Assembly (NCBI GenBank): GCA_021464245.1
Contig: JADCRB010000026.1
Location: 3,634,187-3,698,186 of the forward strand
Direction: 5' to 3'
Length of the DNA stretch: 64,000 nt
From: Carallia brachiata
Taxonomy: Eukaryota; Streptophyta; Magnoliopsida; Malpighiales; Rhizophoraceae
Of this stretch, positions 1-15,305 are shown one piece after another. Below the pieces are notes generated by a model. The model ran no database searches, was not told where the DNA came from, and saw only the letters and a program-made list of their open reading frames with translations. The translations under genes were made by a program, and so were the position numbers. Within the stretch, counting starts at the first letter, position 1. Every line of letters starts with the position of its first letter.

Positions 1-2545
<2,545 letters not shown>

Positions 2546-5500
2546 CATGCTGTGCTGCTGTTCACCTGAGAACCCGCCAGGAGACCAGAGGCCATTACAA
2601 GTGAGGACTGTATCTGTGCAAGAGACTGTTTTATTACCTTAGCTTTAAACAATTAAGAACTGTGTGTGGACTTTGCTGTTGGATCTTTAAGAAGGAACTT
2701 GATGGTAGCACGCTGCCATGACTTGAATATTAAAAAATGTACGACTGTTTGTGGTTAAATTTCTTGATATGCAAGCTTGACATGTTGTGCCAATGGCCTG
2801 TGGCCTTTTGTCGGACTACCCTCTTTGCTTGTATACAATGACAAGGGTTAAATTAGTATTGAGCATACCTGCTTTTTTTTCGCATATTGTTATCGTTGCT
2901 AGTTGATGCGTTCACTTTTTCAATGACTTTGTGTACTTTAAATGTTCTGGTGCAGCCTATCATAACCCGTTGAAGCTTATTTCCGGAATCAACATGCATA
3001 AATCCTACCTTTAATTCGGCAATTCACGGGACTTTAGTAGGGGACACACACAGCTTTGTTGACAAGCGCTGATGAATATGGCTACATCGTCTTTCGAAAT
3101 TAGTTAAGATAGAAATTAGAAAGGTAGCCAACCTGAGTACTAGTCTTTAAGAAGACATGCCATATTGGATCAAATCGATTTCAGAAACACCTTCCCAAAC
3201 AAAACCCTTCTTATTATTTATGGTTCTGGATTTTCAACAAAACCTTAATTTGGAGTCTGCTAGGCGGAGAGCTACCTTTTTGGATTTTTTTTTTTGATAT
3301 ATGAAATAGTTAGTTGTTAGTCTGTTAAGTGTTAGTGGAGGAGGAGAGAAGCGAGTCCAAAGACACTATAGAAAATGCAGGGCACTCTAATCTCACTTAA
3401 CACTATGAGAGAGGCACCAGTCTCTAATCTTACGATCAAACCTTGCCAATGCCTTGGCTGCAAGAACCAGTAGCCTTTCGGGCAACCTCGATGGGTTTAT
3501 TTAGACCATGAGCTGGAGTCATGCTCGAATTTGTCTTCTGTCTTCTAGTATTCTAGTATTCGCATCATAAATTATTGAAGGTTATTCAAAATAACTTTAT
3601 TTGTTTAGTACTTAGTAATAGTTGAGAGGATTAGAAAAAGTGATTTTTAATTGAGAGATAAAATTCGAACCTAAATCCCTCTCTTATTCTCCTTCCTAAA
3701 CTCTTGCCTATCTACTCCAAATGCCGAAAAATGCAATTTATCTCCTTTTTATTTATGAATTGAGTTATCTGATGTTTATATCACTTGATAATTACTTTAA
3801 AATAAGTCTTATAAAACTAAAAAAAATTTCCGTACTGCATAATCAGAATATTTGTATATTCATATTTTTTAATATAATATTTTGTATGTAGCGTATAATA
3901 TAATATGTAGGGTAAATTTTTTCTTTTTTTGTTCAAAGTAGCTAAAAATTATTTGTATCTCCTTGATTTTTTTTTGGGCCCACTACATGATCGGCAATAT
4001 AAAAATATTTTTTTTTTTTTTTTTGTGGTCCTAAATATAAAAATTGTTTAAATGACTTGGATCGTGGGATCGTGTCACACTCACAATGGCCCATAAAGAA
4101 CTTCGGTTGACGTGGAAGCTGAACTCAGAAACTGAACAAAAATCACTAAAATTGGGTCCAGAATTGGATCCACCCCAAAAGATTTGGAGCGTGGGCTTGG
4201 ACTTGGGAAAGCACAGTCAAATCAACCAAAAAAATGTTGAGAATGTATGTATTTCAACGATACCTTTTTTTTTTTAGCAAGATATTTCAAAGATACCATC
4301 ATGATTGAGAATTTAAATTTTTATTTTAAAAGTCTTGAGTTATATTTCTGTGAATAGTACATAGTTTATGAAAATAGGTATAAGATAGGCTTTTTAATGG
4401 GGGAAAAAAATGTTGAGAATTGCAGTACAAAGAATCACCCATGAATATGACGACTGCCGACTGCTTTAAAATGCATTGATTAATGCCAAGCATGTAATTC
4501 TAGGCATCTTGATTAGTGCTTGAGTGATCTGGAGGTGGCTTTATTGAAGATAAATACGGAGACCTGTAGTTAGCTGAATGTGGCATGAGAATTATAATGT
4601 AAGAAATACATCTTTCTTCAAACATTGACAAAAGCAAAATTTAAGAAATAGAAATAGCATTGGATCATTCTATTAAAGAGGGAGGAGAAAATAGCATTGG
4701 ATGATGCATCAACTTATAGGAAGCCATTATCTATTCTTGTCAAGCTTAATTAGCTCTTATCAATAGGAGACAAATAATGTAAGTCATCCCATACCCAAAT
4801 GGACAGGTTTCCATGGATGTTTTGATGGATTTGTCTTGCAGTCAATTTTGTTTTCGGAGACTTTTAAGACCTGGAAAGTGACTTCTATGACATTACAATC
4901 TACCAATCGTCCCGATGTACTCAAAAAAAAAAAAACAAAAAACAAAAAACAAAAAAAAAAACAAAGACAATCTACCAATCATCAGCACACCAACTAGAAT
5001 AAAAAATTGTAGAAGAGACCAGCACAACCATTCTGTAGTAACGTAGAGATCAAGAATTTAACGTGTGTGTCTGCGAAAGAATGTAACCAATAATTGCTTG
5101 ACAAACTGAACTCACATTTTGTGTGTTTATAAGGAAGTTTGGATTTGAACATAAGACTTTCTTTAATATACATTTAAGTCTTTTGGTTAAGGTTAATAAT
5201 CGTGGGTATAGGACGTCTTTGATCTTTAGTCCTCAAGCTACAAAGCAAACCATGTAATCCATTTGCATCGGGTAAAATATTAGGAATAAGGTTGTGGGAT
5301 TTGAACTCAGTACTTCTCAAAGTTTTACTTCACGTCCTTCCACCTAATTAACTCTTTGAGTTTCAGGTTATCGTTAAGGCCACCCCTCCCACAAGTCCAA
5401 GAATACTGGTCCTTTAGAATTAAGGAGTGACAGGAGTTCGACCTTTGTCAACTTCAATTCTCTCACTTAGGTGGGATTTGGAGTTTTTCCGATTTAGGTA

Positions 5501-6953
5501 CTATACACCTCTTGCAACATTTTTAAATCTATTTTTCTCACTTATGCTACAATTTAACCAATTAATTATTAACTATTTTTATTTAAAAAAAGGAGAGGGA
5601 GAGAGAGAGAGAGGAAGTTAGCATTAAGGCTTATTGAAGTGACCAACCAAAATGTTACAATAGGCACGTTTAATCAGTATTAACCTTGCATCGGATCAAG
5701 TGCAAAAAATAGATCATCAGATAATAAAAGCACTTCAACGGATAAACAATTTCAGAACTTGTCTACTGACGCATAATTAAGAAACAGGTAGTTGCCAAAT
5801 AAAACGTAGAGAGGACAATAATTCAATTGCATTTTGGCCTGCTTTCGTGGGTTGCACTTTTGTCGCAAGAATTAATGCGTGAGTGCAAAACAAATTCCTA
5901 ATGAGTTGGCATCTCGATGCCACTGATGAATGGACCGTGCACCAGAAAACTTTCATGGCCAATTTTGGCATCCCAGTTTTCTCTCTCCCACTAGCTTGGT
6001 GACTTGGTGGTTGAGATCCTTCTACGCCTTGTTTAATTGAACTTATGGCTTCTTGCTCATTTGTTTATAAAATTACTGCATATTAAAGACTACCAAAGTG
6101 AGATCAAATCCCACCGCTTCTGTAGTATCCCACATTAAGTGAGATGGAGTGTAAAATACTTCTTTCACGAGTCAAAGGACTAGTTTAATACTCATTTCTC
6201 CACTAAAAACTAATATCTAATCATTGATTATTTCTAAACTAAACAAAAACCACCAAATTAGTCCATAGATGCCTATTTCTTGTGGATTCCATCATATTTG
6301 GTCTGAGGAGACTCATGTCCAACTAATTGTATTTCTTTTTAAGATTCATGTCTCATTTGCATCAAAAAAACTCGCATTTATGTTTCATCTTATCTGATCT
6401 AGAAAAATTTGTACTAATGAGTTCATAGACAAACACACATGTTTAATCAACTGACCATACAGTACAACGACTTGATTTAACAGTCGATGAGTATACTTAA
6501 TGTGATTGCTCATTCGCACAACATTAAAATCTTTTCTTGCAACTACTTTCTTGCTTTCTAGTGGAAAAAAAAAATAAATTTATGAAGCAAGTCTATTTAA
6601 CCTTTGTTGTGAAAATTTATAAGATGTAAGGGTTATGATGAAAATTTTTTACTATATTTGAGAATTTGTAAGATGGGAATTTTTAATATATTTGATAAAT
6701 TTATTACTGACTTTTTTTAAAGACTTTTTCTTCTTTTGGCGGATGCCTTTTTGTCATTAGTTGTGGTCAGGTTTCAAACCCTAGGTTACAATTACGAGCC
6801 CCAAACATTTCTGATGCCAAACAAAACTGCTCGTAGCTTAATATAGGCAAGCATAGCAAAGGAAGAGTAACTCCTGAGGCAATCAGCTTGTCCTTACAAT
6901 GTGAGCTTGGGGACCGCCCAAAAAACATTGACACGAAATTAAGTTGATTGGTA
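2546..6953. other. 3' UTR of the CK2 gene, then gene-poor intergenic DNA
   Basis: The first few hundred bases after the CK2 stop are probably 3' UTR. The rest is AT-rich with poly-A/T tracts, a short GA microsatellite near 5588-5612, and no reading frame with family-like features. A stretch near 5280-5350 read on the - strand holds a tRNA B-box-like GAGTTCAAATCCC, which may be a SINE trace but is too weak to call. Confidence 0.5.
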
Positions 6954-6969
6954 AATAATTCAACTTTAT
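6954..6969 (+). repeat. Left target-site duplication of the LINE
   Basis: AATAATTCAACTTTAT here matches AATAATTCAAATTTAT at 12950-12965 at 15 of 16 positions. The copies flank a block with LINE coding domains. Length and position fit a target-primed reverse transcription duplication. Confidence 0.8.
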
Positions 6970-7061
6970 AGCAGTAGAAAGAAGAATATTAAGCTTTTCT
7001 CTCCTCGTCTGAAATCCCTTTCCCCTTCCCCTACCCCAATCCCACTTCGGTGTTGGAAAAC

Positions 7062-8460
7062 ATGTGTGGCCATATCACGACAGAGGAGGAGGACCTCCTG
7101 GATCACAGTTTTAGAAAGAAAAAAGTAGCTGAGGAGATGTGTGAGGTTACAATGGAACAAGATGACCTTGGTAAGATTCCTGAAGGCTCTACACCGACCT
7201 TTAAAGACAAGGTGTTAGGTAATGCTAGGCTAGAAAATTAGCTTGATTGTGAGATTGTTGCTTCCACTATTGATATCCAAGTGGAATGTGTAAAAGGCAA
7301 TCCTTGGCTTAATCTTTCCAAAGGCCAACGGAGTGCTATCCATGACCTTTGGAGACAAACGCTAATTGTGAAATTGTGGGGAAGGTCCATTGGCTATAAT
7401 CATATGTTCAATAGACTCAAGGTACTATGGAAGCCAAAGGGTGAGCTAATGATAGTTGACCTAGAAAATGAGTATTTCATGGTCCAATTTTCCTATGCTG
7501 AGAATATAGCTACAGCTCTCTATGGGGGTCCTTGGATTATCTTAAGACACTACCTTATTGTCAAGAAATGGATACCAAAATTTTGTCCATCCTTAGCATC
7601 AATTAACTCAGTTGTTGTATAGACATAATTTCTAGAGATTCTTTTGGAGTACTATAATAAGGAAATTTTGTAGACCATTGGAAATTTGATTGGAAGAATG
7701 GTTAAAGTAGACGTGTCTACAATGGCTACATCTCGATTAAGTTTGCTCGCCTCTGTGTGGAGATAGATCTTTCAAAACTACTGTTGTCAAAATTCTGGAT
7801 TGAAGATGCGTTCCTCACCATTGAGTACGAGGGCCTTCCACAGATATGATATGAGTGTGGAGAGCCTAACCATGTTAAAGAGACAAGTCCAAAGTTAGCG
7901 AATCATGTTATGGTTAAGTGTAGATGGTGATCAGGTGCAATTGCAGCTTGGTGGGGGGGACCCGTGGGTGAAAAGCTTTCAGCCATGGATGCTACTAAGT
8001 GAGGCAGATGAACAGGACAAATAGGTAAAGGCGAGAAAGTTCCGGATAAGGCAAGCAGATCCTCTTCAAATTTGAATAACTGTGGATCGCACTATTGTTT
8101 TGGAAGTTGATAATGAAGCAGATGAAGAGCAAGAAAATCGGGATATTGAAATTAATGTTAAAAGGCTTACCAAGCAGAAACCCACGGGTTTAACAAGCGA
8201 TTTAATGGAGTGAATCCTAGCAAATCTGTTTGCATTACTAAGCCAAATCAACAAGCAAAAATTAAGCCACCTAGAGATCCAAATTTCAAGCCCCCTTTGA
8301 AGAGCACAAATTTTACAATAAGTGAAATTTCTTCCCAAGATAATACTTATGTTGATGTTGCGAGCTTTGAAGTACTAATTCATGATGTGTACCCTACCTT
8401 ATGCCATATACAGAACCCCATTCAGTCCATCTTTGACTCACACCCTAACCCACCTCCATA
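7062..8460 (+). pseudogene. LINE ORF1 (gag-like, DUF4283 and decayed zinc knuckle)
   Basis: The RNA-binding ORF1 of a plant LINE. The first ATG is at 7062. An in-frame TAG at 7239-7241 interrupts the frame, which continues unchanged to 7622 through a DUF4283-like stretch (NLSKGQRSAIHDLWRQ, then LYGGPWIILRHYLIVKKW). Near 7848-7890 the knuckle region reads YECGEPNHV, with the first Cys position replaced by a stop and the last by Ser. A proline-rich tail (8210-8460) follows in another frame. It is broken by several stops and at least one frameshift. Confidence 0.8.
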
Positions 8461-8825
8461 AGCCCAACAAATAGACCCACCCCAAATGTACCCAACTTAG
8501 CAGCCTTGTTTGCTAAGGCCTTTGAAAAACTATCACAAAAACCCTAAACTCTAAACCAACCCTAAACCCAAACCCTTTCCTACTTGGCAAACCACCCTAG
8601 ACAACCTAATGATATTGGGCCTTCAAGATGGATCTCTAAGTGTGAAAACAGGAAATGTATTAAAGCTAATTGGCTGCATCCATGTCCCTTCACTCATACT
8701 GGTGGTATTAGGCAAGAGGTCAATAAGAACAGTGAAGTTGGCCTGTCAGGTGAAGACATTGGTTCTTCTCTAGTGCAAGATGCAGAATTAGAGATTAGGG
8801 AATCATCTTTTGTTCCAAACAGACA

Positions 8826-11800
8826 ATGAATCTATTTGTTTGGAATGTGAGGGGTGCAGGAAAGAAGCGCATTCTCTGTACTTTGCATGACTTTCTTGCT
8901 CAGTATAATCCTTGTGTAACGGCAATTCTTGAGCCCAAGATAAAGCTTTCGCGTGCTGCGGATGTGATTGCTACTTTATCTTTTGATGGAATATGTCAGG
9001 TTGATTCTATTGATTTCTTGTGGCATTTTTTAGACGAATCTAGGATTGAGCTGAAATTTTATTTTCTTATCCTCAAGCTATTCATGCTGTTGTTATGGAG
9101 AATGGTAGGCCTACCTGGTTACTTTTATGTATATATGCTCATCCTAATGATCTACTTTGGGATTTTATGTGGTGGAGACTGAAAAACATTGCAGATGCAG
9201 ATACTTTGCCTTGGGCTTTAATTGGTGATTTTAATGATATGTGAGACCTATTAGAAAAATGTGGACGGTATATGAAAATGGCATGACGGTGTCGAGTGTT
9301 CAAAAAGCATGTAGAGTGTAAATTGATTGACTTGGGATTTATTGGCTCAAAATAGACCCGGTGGAATTGCAGTCGTGACTCCACAATCATTAGAGAGAGA
9401 ATTGACAGAGCTTTTATTACAGAGGCATGGCAATTTCTTTTGCCACATGCCCGCTTACCTCGTGTGAACACTGACCATGGGCTAAACGACCATTTTGTTT
9501 TAAAGTGATGTGGTCGAAGCACCTAGATTTCGAACATTTACTACTGCTAACTTGAAAGAATCCATCTATTTCCACCATGGAGAACTTGACACAATTTAGT
9601 GGGGTTTTTATCTTCTTGAAACCATGATGTCATTGGAAACTTATTTCGTCGAAAGCGTAATCTGCTAAGATGATTAGAAGGATATCAACAGAAAATTTCA
9701 GTGCATGATTCCCTCAGAGCGAGACTACAAGAAGCAGAGTTATTACAGCAGTATAATCAAATCCTTGACCAAGAAGAAGTGTATTGGTTTCAAAAATCAC
9801 ATCGGAAAAAACTATTACTTGGAGAAAAGAACACCAAATTTTTGCACTCCTGCACAATTCAACTGAGGAAGCAAAATAAAATCCTCAGATTAAAACTTTA
9901 TATTGGTGTTTGGATTGATGATTTAGCTGCTCTAAAAGATATGGCGATGGAGTTGTTTTAGGGTTTATTCACTTGTGGCCATGCTACAAAGACTGATTCA
10001 TCAAATCGGCCTTAGCCTTCAGTATCGCCGACCATGTTAATTGGTTTGGATAAATTGCCACCATCAATAAAAATCTTTTGGGCTCTAAAAGCTATGGGTC
10101 CATATAAATCACCAGGACCCATTGGCTTTCAGGCCATTTTTTTTTAGTATTATTGACATGTGGTAAGTGATTCACTTATTCAATTGGTACAGTCTTGCTT
10201 TTTTAGAGGTCAGCTTCTGTCAAATGATATCAATGAGATGTTGTTGCCTCTAATTCCTAAAGTCAATTCACCTGAGACCATTAATCAATTTTGCCCTATC
10301 TCTTTATGTAATATGGTATATAAACTTATTACTAAAGTTATAGTGGCATGTTTTCTACCTTTATTAGATGTGCTTATTGGCCCTGCTCAGGCAAGCTTTG
10401 TTCCAGGCAAGTCGACGCATGATAATATATTGGTGGCACAAGAGGCTATCACATGGCTCCGTTAGAATAATAAAGGAAAGTCATGATTTATGGCCTTGAA
10501 AATTGACTTGAAAAAAGCTTATGACAAGGTAAATTGGGGCTTTCTTCATAAAACTCTTCTCTCACTACCTCTACCGCCTCTGCTGGTCTCAATTATCATG
10601 GATTGTGTAGCATCTTCGAACATGATAGTGTTGTGGAATTGTGAGAAAACCATGAGTTTTAAGCCGACCTGTGGTTTGCGCAAAATGATCTAATATCACC
10701 TTATTTGTTCACGTTGTGTATGAAGTGACTTTTGTATTTGATTATACAGAATGTTGAGGGAAGAAAGTAGCACCTTTTGAGAATGTCTAGACATAGACCT
10801 TCTGTCTTGCATTTATTTTTTGCGGATGATCTCTTATTATTCGGTGCTGCAACGAGGAGTATGGCTTCTGTTATTTGCAAGGTTCTTGATTGTTTTTGTG
10901 TATATCTGGTCAATAGGTAAGAAAGGAGAAATCTAAACTCTTTATTTCCCCTCATGTTCTTCACTCTCTTGTGTCTCATATTAACGGCTGCTTGGGCTTC
11001 TAGCTGGTTCAAAATCTGGAAAAATATTTGGGCAAGCCATTGTTTCATGGTCAATACCAATCTTCTCATTTCTATGAACTGGTGCAAAAAGCTTAGTCTA
11101 AAGCATGGCAGTTAAAAGGCCTCATCTCTCTTACTTGCTGGTTGTACCACACTAGTTCAATCAGTTTTGCAATCTATGCCTACGTATGTCATGCAAACAA
11201 TGGTCTTTCCTACTTCAATTTGTGATACTGTTGACCGTTGGAGCTGGAATCTCCTATAGGGCAGTTCTAAGGAAAATAGAGAAATAAGTCTACTTGCTGG
11301 GGCTAAAAGTAGTGGGGGGACGTGTCCTACGAAAAGTAAGAGATATGAATTTGGCATTGTTGGCCAAGCTTAGCTGGGAAATTTTTTATGGCTCTGATAA
11401 ACTATAGGTGCAAATCATGAAGCAAAAATATTTTGAAAATGACAATTTCCTAACTATCCCAAAGAAGAGTAGGGCGTCGCCTATGTAGTCAACAATTCTA
11501 AGGTAGAGATCTTCTTATTAAAGGCTCAAATGGAGTTTAGAAGATGGGCGCAGTATCCGATTTTGGCTTGATGAGTGGTTAGTGGATAAGCCTTTGATTG
11601 AGTTGACTCAGATGCAACTTTCCCCTCATAAATTGAATTTTTGTATTAAAGATTATTTTTCTGCCAGCCTATACTGGAATTGGCAATTGCTTGAGAATAA
11701 AATTTTGGTAGAAGTGAAACAGGACCTGCAGGGATATTTATCTCTACTAAGCTTAGTTGCGAGACTGCAAGCTATGGGGAGCTAATAGTGGAAGATTCTC

Positions 11801-12637
11801 TATTGGCTGGGCTTATATCATGCAACTTGAATTGGAGGAGAGTGCTTCGAGTCAGTGGAGTTGGATATGGAAGCTTCCAATGACACAATATTTATGCTTT
11901 TTTATATGGCTTGTGGGGCGTGCATGTCTTCTTACTAATAAACAACGGTTCATTAGGCACTTGACAAACTTTGAGATATGTGAGAGGTGTTATTTCGATG
12001 AGGAATCACTTGAGGATGTTTTGGTTGGGTGTGTCTTTGCATCTTGAGTTTGGCAGGCTATTTTTGACGGCATTGGATGGATTTTTAGGCCTGCGAATGA
12101 TCTATAGTGTCGAATTAGGGAGGGATCATGTAACGACCAATGGCTTGCAATTTGGGGATGCTCCTTTCAGTCCATGTTTATAGTAACGTTGTGGCAGTTT
12201 TGGAATCGGGGGAATAAAACTATTTTTGAGGACTATAACTAGTCATCAGCTTCCGTAGTACTTGAGATCCGACATAAGGCTGTTGAGATCTCATGCTACT
12301 ACAGGAAGGAAAAAGGACTACAGAATTCATCTTTTAGCCCTTCAGCTCATGGACTCTGATTTGCTGACAGCCACCTTCATCCCCTTTCTTGAAAATAAAT
12401 GTTGATGGTAGTGCGCAGGGCTCTCCCAATGGATCTAGCTTTGAAGAATTGCGCGGGATGGTGGAGGAGTTTGGTGTTTTGGGTTCTATGGCTTTTGGAG
12501 GTATAAGCATGACAATTGCTGCAGAGCTCAAAGCAATTGCTTGGGCCTTACATTGGGCTTGGGAAAATGGATATCGCGAGGTAATTGTAGAATCTTATTC
12601 TTTTTCTACCTTCCAGAAACTGCTGCAGGCAAACTAG
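8826..12637 (+). pseudogene. LINE ORF2 (endonuclease, reverse transcriptase, zf-RVT, RNase H)
   Basis: The polyprotein of the LINE, in fragments. The endonuclease N-terminus starts at ATG 8826 (NLFVWNVRGAG, then AILEPKIK). Reverse transcriptase blocks include AFVPGKSTHDNILVAQEA-like sequence near 10398-10450, ALKIDLKKAYDKVNW near 10495-10540, and the catalytic FADD near 10816-10833. A zf-RVT stretch lies around 11850-12050 (WIWKLPMTQ, then CERCYFDEESLEDVL). An RNase H-like part from 12389 keeps NVDGS and AELKAI, but the later VESDS-type Asp reads Tyr. Many stops and shifts exclude function. Confidence 0.88.
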
Positions 12638-12949
12638 GACTTGGATTTTTATAAGCCTATCCTTACTGTATGCTGTACTATCTCCAGCTTCTTTGGGATT
12701 GTCGATTGATGCATACTCTTTGAGAGGAGAACTACTGCGCAAAATTTTTTAGCGCGTCTTGGACAATCATTTGGTCAATAGTTGGTATTTTGTTATGAGC
12801 CCCCTTGGGCATCGCCGGAGCTTATTTAGAGAGACATGATGGGGTTGCTTTGCCTAGAGGAACTAGCTGAGGCTAAGGGTCTAGTTAGCCTTTGCACATT
12901 TTATGTTTGGTTAATTTTTCTTTTCTATGTTATACTAACAAAAAATAAT

Positions 12950-12965
12950 AATAATTCAAATTTAT
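12950..12965 (+). repeat. Right target-site duplication of the LINE
   Basis: Partner of 6954-6969, with one mismatch in 16. It follows directly on the A-rich element tail. Confidence 0.8.
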
Positions 12966-13428
12966 TGATTATGTATTGAAATTTTAGTGGTTATAAATTA
13001 TTTTTTTACAATCTAACCCAAATTGTCGGACTGATCCGACCCGGTTGGGCGGTGTGAATTGTTGTGAGAGAGTCAGAGTAGCCTTCAAATTCCTCGCCTT
13101 AAAAGCGGAAGAAATGGGACCGACACTTTTCAACAGTTGGCATTGCGTCACCAAAAATTTCGAATATACGTTCCTCTGTTTCTGCCAAAATCCCAATTCC
13201 CTTTTCCAATTCCAACTCTCTCTCTCTCCCTTTCTTTCAACAGTCTCAGAAGAGTCGTTTTTGATCATTATCATCACAACAACAAAACACACCAAGCAAA
13301 GCAAGCACCGTCAAAAAACCCAAAAAAAAAAAAAAAAACTAACTCTAACTAAAAAAACTCTGCCTTTTGATCTCGATCTCTCCCGAAGACCAATAATAAT
13401 CTCTCTTTCTCTCTCTCTGTAAAACGCC

Positions 13429-15305
13429 ATGGTTCCATTCCTTGCCGTTTTCATTTGTAGCATTGTCGTTTCTGTTATATTCTCAATAATTCAAGCCGTT
13501 CTAGTGTCTCCACCAGCAAAACAGAAGCTTGCTGCTGGTGCTGGACTAGTAGATTCCACAGGAAAGCCAACAACAACAACAACACGTGACGACCGTAAGT
13601 CCAAAACAGAGACATCCACAAAAACCAAGAAAAAACAACACCGTCGCTCCAAAAAAAATGCACCAGTCCTTGTTGATCAAGTCATTGAATCAACGCAGAA
13701 GAAGACCCTTCAAGAATTCTCACCGACCCAACAAGCAAAAGAAGAATTGAACGTGTTGTTGATGATGTCACCAAGGAAGAAGATACGGATGATATTGGAT
13801 GTGGTGGGTGCCAGCAAGATGGCGACTTGATTGACCAGAAAGTGGTGAATTATGCAGAATTAGGGAGAGATTTGAGGATTGACGAGGTGGGTATTGCTGA
13901 TGAGGAGGAGGAGGATGATTGGGAAGGAATTGAGAGCACTGAGTTGGAGAGGGTTTTTGGTGCTGCTGCAGTGTTCGTTGGGTCTAAGGATAATGCTGAT
14001 AAAATATCGAGTCTTGGCAGGGATCTTAATTTGCAGTTATACGGACTTCACAAGATTGCTATTGATGGACCTTGCAATGTTCCTCAGCCCATGCCATTCA
14101 ACCTCTTTGCTCGCGCAAAATGGTAAATATTATTTTTAACCACCCGACTTTAGTTTAAGCCTTTTTTTTTTTTTTTAAATTTTATGCGTTTCTGCTTGGT
14201 ATAATCAAATGCTATGTGAAAAAAAAATAAAAAAGAAAAAAGAAAAAATGATGTCCATTGAACTCAAATCTATGCCCAGGGATCGTAGAGATCTGGTTAG
14301 CTCATAAGATTTTGATGAATAAATCCACATGTATTTGGATAAAATTTGACTCTTTGAGGACTGAAAGCAAGGGATACACATGTGAAACAATTTTGTCAAA
14401 ATTGATAGATAGGTGGAGACAGAGGGAAGTCTGTAATTTTATGAACAAAAAAAATGGGAAAAAGAGTGAAAAGAAACGAAAATCCATCAATTTTGTTAGC
14501 ATTTATCCCTTTTTTTTGCCATTTTCTTTTGTTGTTTCTTGGAATGAAAATTTGGGAATTTGGATTGTTACCCACTTTGTGAAGATGGAAGATATGAATG
14601 AGATAGTATTAGGCCATGTCTGACTTCTCAAGCATTACACTTAGTTAACAAAGTGAAACAAGAAATGTTTAGCGGAATGGAGTCCAAATAGAGTGTACTA
14701 GCACAAATTGACCAAATTTAAGCCTGCATAGCCCTTTCATTTACTCCCAACATTAGCTTGATTGTGTGTCACCACATTCTTGCAGGAATGCATGGCGAAA
14801 ACTTGGGGACATGAGCCCGGAGGTGGCTATGGAGCTTTATATAAGCATCCTTTCTAGTAGCATTCCTGGATGGATGGGAGAAGAATGTAGAGTTAGTACT
14901 TACTCATAGTCCTTCTAGCTTTTCCAGCAATTTCACTAATTAAGAATACAATGTTGATCTTCTTCTTATGCTTCTTCTTTCTGTTGTAAACAGGATCCGG
15001 CTTTGCGAAACCCGCAATGTGATCTAGATAAACTGGCAATATCACATGCTGAAGATTTAGGTGCGACCCAGAAGACCTTGAAGGAGGTATGCATATGTGA
15101 ATAGATGTTGCATTAGTCTTTTTGCTGTTTTATGGCAACAAAGCATAGCAGGCACTGTTTTTGAAGCAACCCTGATCAACATTTGAAAATTCTCCCTTTT
15201 TTTGTCTGCATATTCATTTTCTCACCTATATTACATAATGGAGCTCTGAGTTACTAAGATCTGTTTCACATTCAGGGTGATGTGTCACAATTCTCTGCCA
15301 ATTAG
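13429..15305 (+). CDS. Acyl-CoA-binding domain protein, ACBP3-like (class III), with a one-base frame slip
   Basis: Binds acyl-CoA esters; plant class III members have an N-terminal signal/membrane segment and a C-terminal ACB domain. Exons are 13429-14122, 14786-14891, 14994-15086 and 15276-15305, all GT-AG. The start at 13429 gives a hydrophobic N-terminus (LAVFICSIVVSVIFSIIQAVL) followed by a Lys/Thr-rich stretch. The class III-like DDWEGIESTELERVF precedes the ACB domain, which shows LYGLHKIAIDGPC, PQPMPFNLFARAKWNAWRKLG and MELYISILSSSIPGW across two splice junctions. The first exon changes frame between about 13690 and 13765: the ATG frame stops at 13830, while the acidic and ACB region is read one base back. 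One missing base would restore about 307 residues. Either an assembly error or a mutation fits. A pyrimidine-rich 5' UTR (CTCTCTC) lies upstream. Confidence 0.85.

Larger units (their letters stand above)
6970..12949 (+). mobile_element. Decayed full-length non-LTR retrotransposon (plant L1-type LINE)
   Basis: About 6 kb, bounded by the 16-bp direct repeats at 6954-6969 and 12950-12965. It runs from a pyrimidine-rich 5' leader through a gag-like ORF1 with a DUF4283 domain, an apurinic endonuclease start (FVWNVRGAG), reverse transcriptase blocks, a zf-RVT region and an RNase H domain, and ends in a short AATAATAA tail. This is the domain order of plant L1 elements. Many in-frame stops and frameshifts show it is dead. 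It ends about 460 bp upstream of the ACBP3-like start codon. Confidence 0.9.
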
